Source of the DNA: Cercospora beticola | Taxonomy: Eukaryota > Ascomycota > Dothideomycetes > Mycosphaerellales > Mycosphaerellaceae | Reading direction: 5' to 3' | Assembly: GCF_033473495.1 (NCBI RefSeq) | Contig: NC_088943.1 | Span: 724,001 to 788,000 of the forward strand | DNA length: 64,000 nt | In this document: one piece after another, positions 10,631-19,339 of the stretch | Numbering within the stretch: position 1 is the first letter of the stretch | Layout: the number at the start of each line of letters is the position of its first letter | The notes under the pieces: model-generated | The model's database searches: none | Seen by the model: the letters and a program-made list of their open reading frames with translations, nothing else | What the model was told of the DNA's origin: nothing | Made by a program: the position numbers and the translations under genes

Positions 10631-12240
10631 CTACAGTCGAAGATTCCCAGTCACTACCGTCTTCAGCTGAAGATACTCCTCGATGCCGTATTTGCTTCCT
10701 TCTCGACCCATTCCAGACGCCTTGACACCTCCAAAACTGGCAGATTATTAGCGATGCTCACTTGGACGATGAATTGAAGAACTTACGGAGCCGCAGCATC
10801 GGCGATGATACCAGTATTTATGGCCACCATGCCCGCCTGCAGCGCTTCTGCCACACGGTGTGCCCGTTCCTGATCTGTGGTCATGAAATACGACGCTAGC
10901 CCGACATCTACGTCGTTGGCATCAGCAATCACCTCTGCCTCATTTTCGAACCTGAAAATTGCAGCTACCGGACCGAATGTCTCTTCTCGTGCGACGAGCA
11001 TCGTCTTGTTCGCATTCACCAGAACGGTCGGATGGAAGAAGTTTGGTCCATGCTTCAAAGTCTTACTGCGATCTCCGTTGTCGCCGATCACCACTCTGCC
11101 ACCTTTGCTGACGGCATCTTGAACGTGGGAAAGTGATTTCGCTGCGGCAGCTCGATTGATCAACGGGCCGTGGGTGGTTGTTGGGTCAGCAGCATGGCCG
11201 ACCTTGAACGCCGACACCGCTTCCACTAATTTCTCCACAAACTGGTCGTGTATTCCGGCTTGGACATACACGCGGTTTGGACATACGCAGGTCTGCCCAG
11301 AGACCTTGAACTTCGATGCGATCAAAGCTGTGACCGCAGTCTCCAGGTCTGCGTCATCGAACACGATGAAAGGTGCGTTACCGCCGAGCTCCAGGCTGAG
11401 CTTCTGAACATTCGATGCCGACTGCGCAAGTAAAATCTTGCCAACACGGGTAGAGCCTGTAAATGAGAGTTTTCTCACCCCAGGCGCTTCGCACAACACT
11501 TTGCCTACAGCCGGCGTGTTCTCCAGAGCGTGCACAATATTTATTGTTCCGGGAGGCAGGCCAGCCCGCTGTGCAAGCACCGCGAATGCGTTTGCCGTGA
11601 ATGGCGTCTGTCCGTCGGGCTTGATAACTGCTGTGCAGCCGGCAGCTAGAGAAGCGCCGAGCTTTCTGGTCAACATAGCAGCAGGAAAATTCTGAACTAT
11701 ATCAGCCATTGCTTCAACCACGGTTGTGCCTTGCACACTTACCCATGGTGTGATCATTCCGCACACTCCAATCGGTTCTTTGATCACAGACACGCGATAT
11801 GCCGGATTACTGTGTGGCACAACATCGCCGTGGATCCTGGCCGCTTCTTCAGAAAACCATTCGAGAAAACCTGCTGCCATGTTCACTTCTCCAGTCGCAT
11901 CGGCTTGTGCTTTACCGTTCTCTCGACAAATGATCTTCACCAGGTCATCCCGGTTCTCGATGACAAGATCGAACCATTTGCGGAGTACACGGGACCGGTC
12001 TCGTCCACTGCGACGCCTCCACGACAAAAATGCCTTGGATGCGTGTGAGATGGCTTCTTTCACGTCTGGTTCAGATGATTCTGGGCATGACCCAATGGAC
12101 TTGTCTGTTGCTGGATCTTGGACATCGAATCTCGCTTGACTTCTGGCTTCCACCCAGTTTCCGTTCACGAAGTTTTGTTCGACGATTAGAGACGCATCCG
12201 CCAGACCCCACGCGGCGACTGCTGCGCCCGTTGACCTCAT
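10631..12240 (-). CDS. Aldehyde dehydrogenase, succinate-semialdehyde-dehydrogenase-like
   Basis: Three exons: 12240-11743, 11691-10787 and 10736-10631, giving 502 aa. The first intron (51 nt, GTAAGT...TTCAG) is in frame and free of stops. If read through it would split the canonical 'GMITPW|NFPAAML' motif, so splicing is clear. The last intron (GTAAGT...GCCAG) restores the family C-terminus [20 protein letters not shown]. Motifs present are the NAD-site FTGSTRVGK, the general base in LELGGNAPF, the catalytic Cys in [10 protein letters not shown] and [11 protein letters not shown]. This is the SSADH/GabD-type branch, oxidising semialdehydes to dicarboxylic acids with NAD(P). It is divergent from the oxygenase-like gene at 13.6 kb. 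Upstream minus-strand sequence at 12313 could encode a presequence if another intron exists; I did not include it. Confidence 0.88.
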
Positions 12241-12585
12241 CCTGATCAGCCTGGAAAAGGTCCGTTTCGATGCTGTAAAATTTCCGAGATCCCAGATTTC
12301 TCGGCAGTGACACTCGTCTTATCCCTCAGGCGTGGATCAAAGGCACGATCTCTAGCTGTTGTAAAACAATTTTTCCAGGGCAAGACTCGACGCAAAAGGA
12401 CTATCCTCGAAGATTGCACGCATGCTACCTACTAAGCGGCTGATCTGACCTGGCAATATGTCCAGCCTTACCGCGTTGGAACGCATTCTGCCGGATAGAG
12501 CGCCAACACACGCATTGTGCCTCCAAATTCGTGTCTCCATCCCCTTGCGAGACCGGACGGGAGGCGCAAAAGCCCTCCACAATGT

Positions 12586-12599
12586 AAGTCACGTGACTT
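12586..12599. promoter_or_regulatory. 14-bp perfect palindrome AAGTCACGTGACTT
   Basis: A perfect inverted repeat centred on CACGTG, about 350 bp upstream of the ALDH start. The central TCACGTGA is the classic Cbf1-like/bHLH element. The symmetry is seen directly; the binding protein is inferred. Confidence 0.45.
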
Positions 12600-12713
12600 T
12601 CTCAACTTTCCGCGTGAGTTTGTTCCAGATTAGGAAAGTTATGACTGCTTGTTACACTTGGTCATTCTTATCCGTGCAAGGCTGGCACACCGACACCTGA
12701 GTGGAGAACATAT

Positions 12714-12723
12714 GCCACGTGGC
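12714..12723. promoter_or_regulatory. 10-bp palindrome GCCACGTGGC
   Basis: Second palindromic CACGTG element in the same divergent promoter, 114 bp from the first. Confidence 0.35.
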
Positions 12724-13577
12724 TGAGGGTGCTCTGCATGAACGATCGGCCGACTACGGCTCTCAGTCAATCCTTGGGTCTGGCCCGTCATGTCTCCGGA
12801 CCAGATGCTCACGAGTTGGACTTCTAACTTGGCCAGTACGTGGCATCAACTACCTTGCACGGTCTAGGTCCAAACTCATTGAATGGCATGATCGTTCTCA
12901 CGATTATGTAAAAATAACAAAAGGCTCAGCTGACCTCTTGCTCATCGCGATCCGGCGACAGCACATCGCGAGCGCATTGTCCCGGCATCTTCACAGAGCA
13001 GTTCCAGTCGGGAACGGCTGCACTGACATATCCAAACACTGGGAGCCAGCTGCTCGGCCAAAAACAGTCCACGCAGGTTAAGATTTGGTCCGAATCTGCA
13101 CATCGCCAAGATAGTCGTACGCTCTGCTCGGGCAAGCCATCAATGTTCGCCCGTTCCGTGTAGACATTGTCCCTAGTGGGCAGCCGAGACGAGGCACTGT
13201 TGGGTCATTGCATCGCCTTGATGAAGCCGACACTCACCGCGGCATCATCGGTAAGTCCTCGTTGTAGGAGAGTGATCACGGTGATGGCAGAATGACTGGT
13301 CTAGAACGACGGTGAAAGGATCTTGATACTGGAATGGTAGCTTGTGTCCCGAGGGATGACAACAAGCCGTCCAGGCTTGCGGGACCGGACCACGTGAGTC
13401 CTCCCCAGTGGTGCCATACGACACGATGAACTCACTTAGCAGATGCGAAAGGAGACATATATTGCTTCAGCATCCAAGAGATTGAGCAAGACATTCATCT
13501 CTTGCTACAGAATTGACTGTTTGTTCTTCTAGCCCTCGCTATAGTGTCTTGCATTACTTTGATTCTCCTTGAGCAAG

Positions 13578-14787
13578 ATGCCACACAGAGTATCGATAGA
13601 TGCCGCTGAGGCCCACATCTTGCCTACAAAGCACAGAAAGGACATCAATCTTCCACAGCAAATGATTGACGAAGCACGACAGCCTCAAAGGATCCCATTC
13701 AGTGCCGAGAAGCATCTCAGGTTCCAGGAACCAGAGAAAATTCACACTACTCAGGAGCTCGGTCTTGGCAAGGTCGGCATATCAGACCATGCTGTCACAG
13801 AGCCTTTCTCTATCTTCACCCCTGAAGCAATCCAGCAAATACGAGCCGAGATATTCAGTGATGAGGTGTTGAATCAACACTATTGTCCCACCAGTCCTAC
13901 GAGCGGACAGATCAGGGGGCATTGTCCAACGTGAGTCAGCTCGGTGTATCTCTCCAGACCAATTCCCTGATCGAATTCCAGTGCCGCTCCTTTCACATAT
14001 GCAGCATGGACGAGTCCAGAAGTTGTTGCTTGGGTCTCCAAGATGGCAGGAGTGGAACTTGTACCAGCTATCGACTACGATATCGGACACGTCAACATCG
14101 CACTACCGAAGCCTGACGGCGTGGAAGAGAAAATTGTCGCCCCTGGCGAACAGAAAGAAGGCGAAGTGAGCGAATACTGCGAATCAGCTTTCGGGTGGCA
14201 CACGGATAGCTACGCTTTCGTCTGTGTAGCCATGCTGTCAGATTGCACCGGCATGGTCGGCGGGGAGACTTTTATTCGTACCGGAACTGGAGAGGTGATG
14301 AAAGCGAGAGGTCCTCAACTGGTAAGTCGCACATCGCTCACAATATGCAGACTTCGCAGTGAAGAACTAACATGATGTCCAGGGCACAGCAGTCGTAATG
14401 CAAGGCGCCTACCTCCCCCACCAAGCCACAGCCGCAAGAGGAAATCACGAACGTATCAGCATGGTCACTTCCTGGCGTCCGAAATGTCCTCTGATGAAAG
14501 ATCATACCATGATGCGAGGGACAAAAAACATCTCACATCTTCCTATGCTATACCATCAATATGCTGAGTATCGTATGGAGAATTTGGAGGAGCGAGTTCG
14601 TCGAGAGGCAAGGAGCTTGCGGAAGAGAAGGGCGCTTGAGCCGGAGAAGTTTGATGTTGTGAGGATGAGGACGTGGTTGGAAGAGCAGAGGGATTATATT
14701 GATGATATGTTGAGGGAGTTGCAGGTTGATAGGAGGGTTTTAGGAAGTGAGTTGAGGCGAGATTCGGGAGTTGTTGAGGATTTGTGA
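13578..14787 (+). CDS. Fe(II)/2-oxoglutarate oxygenase-like protein
   Basis: Three exons (13578-13930, 13982-14321, 14383-14787) give 365 aa; introns are GTGAGT...TTCCAG (51 nt) and GTAAGT...TCCAG (61 nt). The core has WHTDSYAFVCVAML (His191, Asp193) and VVMQGAYLPHQA (His244), followed by NHERISMVTSWRP with Arg255 eleven residues after His244. That is the HxD...H...R arrangement of cupin-type Fe(II)/2OG dioxygenases. The C-terminal 80 residues are highly charged and helical (LEERVRREARSLRKRRALE), possibly a coiled coil. No signal peptide, so intracellular. It is divergent from the ALDH with a shared upstream region. Substrate unknown; similar proteins are common in fungi and mostly unstudied. 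Confidence 0.72.
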
Positions 14788-15099
14788 AATCTTTCGAATG
14801 AACAGGTTATGGTTTTGAAACTTAGCGCAGAGAGTGTGTGTTCTTGTGGAATGTGATAAGATGTGAATGCTGCAATGTCTCCAAAGTCATGCTCTCATCT
14901 CTCACAGCCAAGATTGACATAGGTAGCCGGGGCAGAGTTTGACGTGTTTGGCAGAAGAAAAATCGCTCAGACTCAGGTACAGATGAGACTAAGCTCGAAC
15001 GCGAGTGCGGTCACAGGAACTTGGCGATGTAAGAAGCAGCAGTGAAATTAGAATAGGGTGCTCAGGTAGGAGCACATCAGGATACCAACATCAGGCGGC
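14788..15099. other. Convergent 3' intergenic
   Basis: Tail-to-tail spacer between the oxygenase-like gene and the hydratase. Nothing seen. Confidence 0.6.
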
Positions 15100-15990
15100 T
15101 TACAACTTCGCCTTCATAGTACCATTCCTAAACTCAGTCGCAGAAGCCGGCAAAGCACCAACAACATCGAACTCCACACTCCCAAATCCCTCAAACACCC
15201 CATTCCAACGCCCAGCCTCCCACATCGGAACCGCTTGCAAGCAACTCCCAGGCAGAACAACATGCCCAGCCTCCAAAGTAACATCAAACTCCGCCAAACG
15301 ATTCACAAGCCACGCGACAGCTGCTAGAGGATTTCCCAAAACATTCGACGTATTCCCTCGAATCACTTCCAGTCCATTAAAATACAACACTCCTTTCGTG
15401 TCAGCTAACACCAATCCTTCCAACCTCCTCGGCGTCCCACCAAGTATCACCGCCCCCGTAGAACCATTATCCGCCAACGTATCCGGAAGTCCAATTTCCC
15501 AATCCCTCACCCTCGAATCAATAATCTCGATGGCAGGAAGACAATACTCCACAGCACTGATGACATCTGCAACAGTAACATTCGGACCTCGCAATGACTT
15601 CTTCAATATGAAAGCCGGTTCGAGCTCAACGTAAGGTTTGATGAAATTTTTCAGGTCGATGGAAGTTCCTTCGTAGATGAAAGTGCTGCCGAGTAAGGAG
15701 CCATAATCGGGCTGATCGAGGCCGAAAGCATCTTGCATGACTTTTGCGATGTTGCCGAGTTTCCAGCCTACGAGGCGATCACCGTTTGAGAGGGCGTCGT
15801 GTAGAGTGATTTGTTGGATGCGCAAAGCATCGTCGGGTGTTAGTTGCGGCCAGGTTTTGGTCGGTGGTTGTATAGGTCTTGAGGTTTGACGAGCATCATG
15901 GAGGGTTTTTGCGATGGTATGGAGATCGCTTTCGTGCATTCTGTTGTGGGCTGTGCTGTTATGCGTCGTATTCGGAACTGAGTGTGGCAT
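15100..15990 (-). CDS. 2-keto-4-pentenoate hydratase / fumarylacetoacetase-family protein
   Basis: Single exon, 296 aa (alternative Met at residue 18, HESDLHTIAKTL context). Features are 'LVGWKLGNIAKVMQDAFGL', a YGSLLGSTFI segment, then YVELEPAFILKK, where the acidic ELEPAF stretch supplies metal ligands, and AIEIIDSRVRDWE, another conserved acidic patch. The ending LVNRLAEFDVTLEAGHVVLPGS plus GFGSVEFDV is the MhpD-type hydratase C-terminus. Family enzymes add water to 2-hydroxypenta-2,4-dienoate or decarboxylate 4-oxalocrotonate in meta-cleavage aromatic catabolism, using Mg2+/Mn2+. With the ALDH, regulator and transporter nearby it suggests a degradation pathway, but the true substrate in this fungus is not known. 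Confidence 0.8.
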   Translation of the reverse strand: MPHSVPNTTHNSTAHNRMHESDLHTIAKTLHDARQTSRPIQPPTKTWPQLTPDDALRIQQITLHDALSNGDRLVGWKLGNIAKVMQDAFGLDQPDYGSLLGSTFIYEGTSIDLKNFIKPYVELEPAFILKKSLRGPNVTVADVISAVEYCLPAIEIIDSRVRDWEIGLPDTLADNGSTGAVILGGTPRRLEGLVLADTKGVLYFNGLEVIRGNTSNVLGNPLAAVAWLVNRLAEFDVTLEAGHVVLPGSCLQAVPMWEAGRWNGVFEGFGSVEFDVVGALPASATEFRNGTMKAKL

Positions 15991-16410
15991 ATACTCGACG
16001 ATATCTTGGGTCCTAGACCGCGATTTCCGCGTACTAGGTTGACAAGCTTTTCTTCACTGTGCGGCGTATTCTCAGCCTGATCGTTCATCATCGAACACGC
16101 CGACGTTCTCGCGGCCCTTCATTAACTTCTCTAAACAGCATCAAGACTGGCGGGAGAACCTGCCGAATTAGGCAATATGGGTGTCGAGTCACGCCAAGAC
16201 AGTGCATCAAGCCGATGCGATGACACGATGGTCTCGGACTCTCGTGAGACAGGAAAGCGAGCCTGGAAATCCACAAAAGTTCCTCAATGATCGAAAAGGC
16301 AAGTATGATAATGCTTGTTGTCGAAGGAAAGGCGAGCGCATGTTCTTCCTGGTTACGGTATTTTCAGAGCACAGCAAACACCAAGCTTGTCGATGCATGG
16401 CGAACCATAT
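15991..16410. other. Intergenic
   Basis: Hydratase upstream region and terminal region of the Zn2Cys6 gene. No gene seen. Confidence 0.55.
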
Positions 16411-18702
16411 TCAGTTTCCCGGCGGACTCCTCCTGAGACTGGGCGGGAAATGCTTCTCTTGCGGCACACCCCACGTACGCAGCGCATAGTCCAGATGGAA
16501 CATTAACCTCAGCAGCAGTTTGGGCTGCTTGCGCACCATGGTGTTCCAATCTAACCTCCTCACCGGATTCTGTCGACTGTCGTCTGAATTATGATCGCGG
16601 TTCGAAGGTCCATCATCCCCACTGCTACTCTTTCGCCAAGTGTTCATGCTCGTCGTAAGATCCTCGTTTTGTTGTGCATAAGATATTACGTTGTTCAGCA
16701 CATCGATCAAGAATTCCGATCCGTCGTATCTGCCTTGCTGAGATTTCAGCGTCCGTGTGAAAATGTCGAGATGACGTGCTTCGTTCGATTCTGTTCGTAG
16801 GCCACGAGATGCTGTGACATTGATTGCCTGTCTTTGATTAGAGTCATGCTGGCTCCTGGGGAGCACTCGTACTGATTGTGCAGAATAGCTTACCTGGAGA
16901 ATCAATGGCGGCGCGAGGAAAGGGATCGCAGTGATGGGCAGATCCTTCATCACTCTCAGCTGGACCATTTCTTGGAATCGTCGCCCGAGATCGGTGTTGG
17001 CGATTTGTAGCTCCCTGTGCGAGTCCTCTATTTGAAGGAGTGCATGGCTTCCTGGAAGACTGTCGTGTATCAATATCAGATGCATGTGAAGTGCGAACTT
17101 TATCGATGCATGGTATATGAAAAGCATGTTGACATAAATGCACAGTGTCTCGTGCACGTCATCGAGACTCACGGGGAAAGGAAATTTCTCAATGGTATCG
17201 TCGTGCCAAATCCGAAGCGATACCAGATGGGCCTTGATGGCCGTGATAGTAGCGGGAAGATCAATTGACGCTGGCTGTAGACGTCCGTCGAGCATATTGT
17301 ACTGGTATAAGAGCTTCAAAGGACCCAAGAGCCGACTTATAAGTCGGCAAAGCGCGCTGAGCACTTCAATATTCTTCAATTGAGTCTCGGTGTCGTAGAT
17401 AGGAGACTGACCCAGCTCAGACTCAAAGTCACCAGCATTCAAAACACTATTGTCGTTCAACCAGACCGAGTCGTCCTCGAGGTGTACTTGCAGGCTGCGA
17501 CGAAAGCCGAACGAGAGTATCCGGTCGCGAAAGAGTACACCCCACCAGATGCGCTTCAGCAACACAGCTGTCGGGCGGTCATCCTCTATGCGGCGATGGA
17601 ATGAGTCGGCGCCGGCGAGCTTGGCAAAACGATGAGCATGAATGAGCCAGCCCACATTGATCTGCAGCCTACTGAGACTCGGCGACATGTACGATAGAAG
17701 GAGGCATGCCTGCGCATTTGCAACAGGATCCATCTCAATGCCAAAGTCGAACGCTAGTTTGGCCTGGCGGTAGTAGAAATTTCTGGCCTGACGTTGTCCG
17801 TTGAATCCTAAGCTTGCCAACGTACTGTTGTCGACGTAGCAGCTCGCTGCAAAGAGCATTGCCCGCAAGACTAAGAGTGACTGATGAGCCAAGTCAAAGG
17901 TATCTCCATCCCAGCGTACCCAGAAGCTGTTTTCCATAACGATTGGGAGGTTGGGATGCACCATGCGAAAATACTGCCTCATGATTTGCTTCAATATCGC
18001 TGGCGGGGGCAGGTCAAAGCATCCCTGACTTCGTAAAAATTCTGCATCGGCGTGACAAAGGCCAGCTGCATCAACCGAAACGTCGAATGTACCACTTGCA
18101 TGTGAGCCAGTATCGATGAGAGGAGGAACGACGGGTTGTCTTGCAGGGAAGACAGAACTGTCGTTGGTAAATGCGAAGATATCGCCAAGATCAGTCAAAT
18201 GACTGGAGTCAAGAAGCGTGTGGAACTGGATATCGGACTCGGTCAACAATGTTGAGGAAGGGGTGTTGTCCCATGCCCATCCGTCTTGCCATTGTTGACC
18301 AGAAGCCATTTCAGCGACGGAGTGGAACGTTTCCGGCGCGGGGCCATGTTTCAGCGAGGCCCCGTCAGGGCTGGTGTTGGCATCGTGCCCAGCTCGTGGG
18401 CTCTTTGGTGAAGGTGAGGGTGTAGGCACTTTTCTCTGATTCTTGCGCCGACGAACGGCACACGCAGTGTGGTCGATTGTACAGCTCGAGCAAGGAACGC
18501 CCACCACAGCGACGTTGCACCGAATTTTGCGGGAATGGCAACGTTCGCAGACTTTTCGAGACCTTCGCTGGGTGGTCCGCCGTGGTCCCGAACTTTTCGG
18601 TGAAGGGCTGCTTTCCTGCATCATTGCCACGGGCTCCTCCTCAGCTGGCAGCATTGAGACGAAAGAAGCGAGATAGGCAGACTGCTGCTGTGTCGGGGGC
18701 AA
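16411..18702 (-). CDS. Zn2Cys6 transcription factor, cutinase-factor-1beta-like
   Basis: Exons 18702-16894 and 16827-16411 give 741 aa. The 66-nt intron (GTAAGC...GACAG, with a CTCTAAT branch site) is in frame and stop-free, so it is easily missed. Cys52, 55, 62, 71, 74 and 81 form C-x2-C-x6-C-x8-C-x2-C-x6-C, preceded by RRTTQRRSRKV and followed by a basic linker (RRRKNQRK). The middle region (about residues 230-560), with LRQYFRMVHPNLPIVMEN and IEMDPVANAQACLLLSYMS, is the fungal transcription factor middle homology region. The spacing of the zinc cluster and 'GVPCSSC' resemble the CTF1-beta/FarB group, which controls fatty acid, cutin or other carbon catabolic genes. Its place between hydratase and transporter suggests a local regulator. 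Confidence 0.85.
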   Translation of the reverse strand: MPPTQQQSAYLASFVSMLPAEEEPVAMMQESSPSPKSSGPRRTTQRRSRKVCERCHSRKIRCNVAVVGVPCSSCTIDHTACAVRRRKNQRKVPTPSPSPKSPRAGHDANTSPDGASLKHGPAPETFHSVAEMASGQQWQDGWAWDNTPSSTLLTESDIQFHTLLDSSHLTDLGDIFAFTNDSSVFPARQPVVPPLIDTGSHASGTFDVSVDAAGLCHADAEFLRSQGCFDLPPPAILKQIMRQYFRMVHPNLPIVMENSFWVRWDGDTFDLAHQSLLVLRAMLFAASCYVDNSTLASLGFNGQRQARNFYYRQAKLAFDFGIEMDPVANAQACLLLSYMSPSLSRLQINVGWLIHAHRFAKLAGADSFHRRIEDDRPTAVLLKRIWWGVLFRDRILSFGFRRSLQVHLEDDSVWLNDNSVLNAGDFESELGQSPIYDTETQLKNIEVLSALCRLISRLLGPLKLLYQYNMLDGRLQPASIDLPATITAIKAHLVSLRIWHDDTIEKFPFPVSLDDVHETLCIYVNMLFIYHASIKFALHMHLILIHDSLPGSHALLQIEDSHRELQIANTDLGRRFQEMVQLRVMKDLPITAIPFLAPPLILQVSYSAQSVRVLPRSQHDSNQRQAINVTASRGLRTESNEARHLDIFTRTLKSQQGRYDGSEFLIDVLNNVISYAQQNEDLTTSMNTWRKSSSGDDGPSNRDHNSDDSRQNPVRRLDWNTMVRKQPKLLLRLMFHLDYALRTWGVPQEKHFPPSLRRSPPGN

Positions 18703-19339
18703 ACAGCGCTTGCCATGGAACTTTCCTCATCATCATCAACGCTCAGAACGAGGGGCGACCTCCTGGTCCCTCACCCGCCCCAGGCACAGAGGGCACATGG
18801 CAGCAGCAAGGTAGCTACACTGTGGAGAATTGTCGACCGCGGGACTAGCCTACCAACTCGAAGGCCTGCAGCGAGCGCCACAAGATCTTAGAAGCACGCG
18901 ACTAGCGGTAAATTCGGTAGAGTCGCTTATATCGCTAATCCTCAAGAAGGAAGCGGGGTTACCTCCGCACATACGCAGAAAGCTGTTGATCATGCAAATA
19001 TGCTTCCTGTTGGATTGGACTTCTCCGCTAACAAATAGTTTTCCTCTGGCGATCGTTAGTGCTCCTCCAAATGCACTTTTGTGTTCGATCTCGAAAATGT
19101 CTCCGTCGTGAGGTCTCCGCGAATGCTCAAGCGTGCGACCACTAGACTCTGTTGCGCTTCGAGCTCAAACTGCTTGTCCAATGAGTGTTGCTCTTCACGA
19201 GCCTTCATCCGAGAAACACAGTCCTTCGCGCGTGGCTGTCTTTCCTCGCAGCGAGTGAAGGGCCGATAATATTCGCCGGCCACACTGCAGTGATGAAAGA
19301 CGGAGACCACACCAAGTGTTGCGCCCCGGCATTTTTAAT
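18703..19339. other. Intergenic promoter region of the Zn2Cys6 gene
   Basis: Upstream of the leftward regulator and downstream of the leftward transporter. Only short frames; no gene seen. Confidence 0.55.

Larger units (their letters stand above)
12241..13577. promoter_or_regulatory. Divergent promoter region with three CACGTG boxes
   Basis: This 1.3-kb space separates the leftward ALDH from the rightward 2OG-oxygenase-like gene. It holds no convincing ORF but contains three CACGTG cores at 12590-12595, 12716-12721 and 13391-13396. The first two are embedded in longer perfect palindromes. CACGTG is the E-box core bound by bHLH factors in fungi. That these drive the two genes is inference. 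Confidence 0.4.

Noticed and set aside
13860..13934. Short similarity of the oxygenase exon end (PTSGQIRGHCP) to the peroxidase heme motif (PTAGQIRGQCP)
   Set aside because: Only about ten residues match, the rest of the two proteins differ in fold, and the match ends at the intron; I treat it as coincidence.
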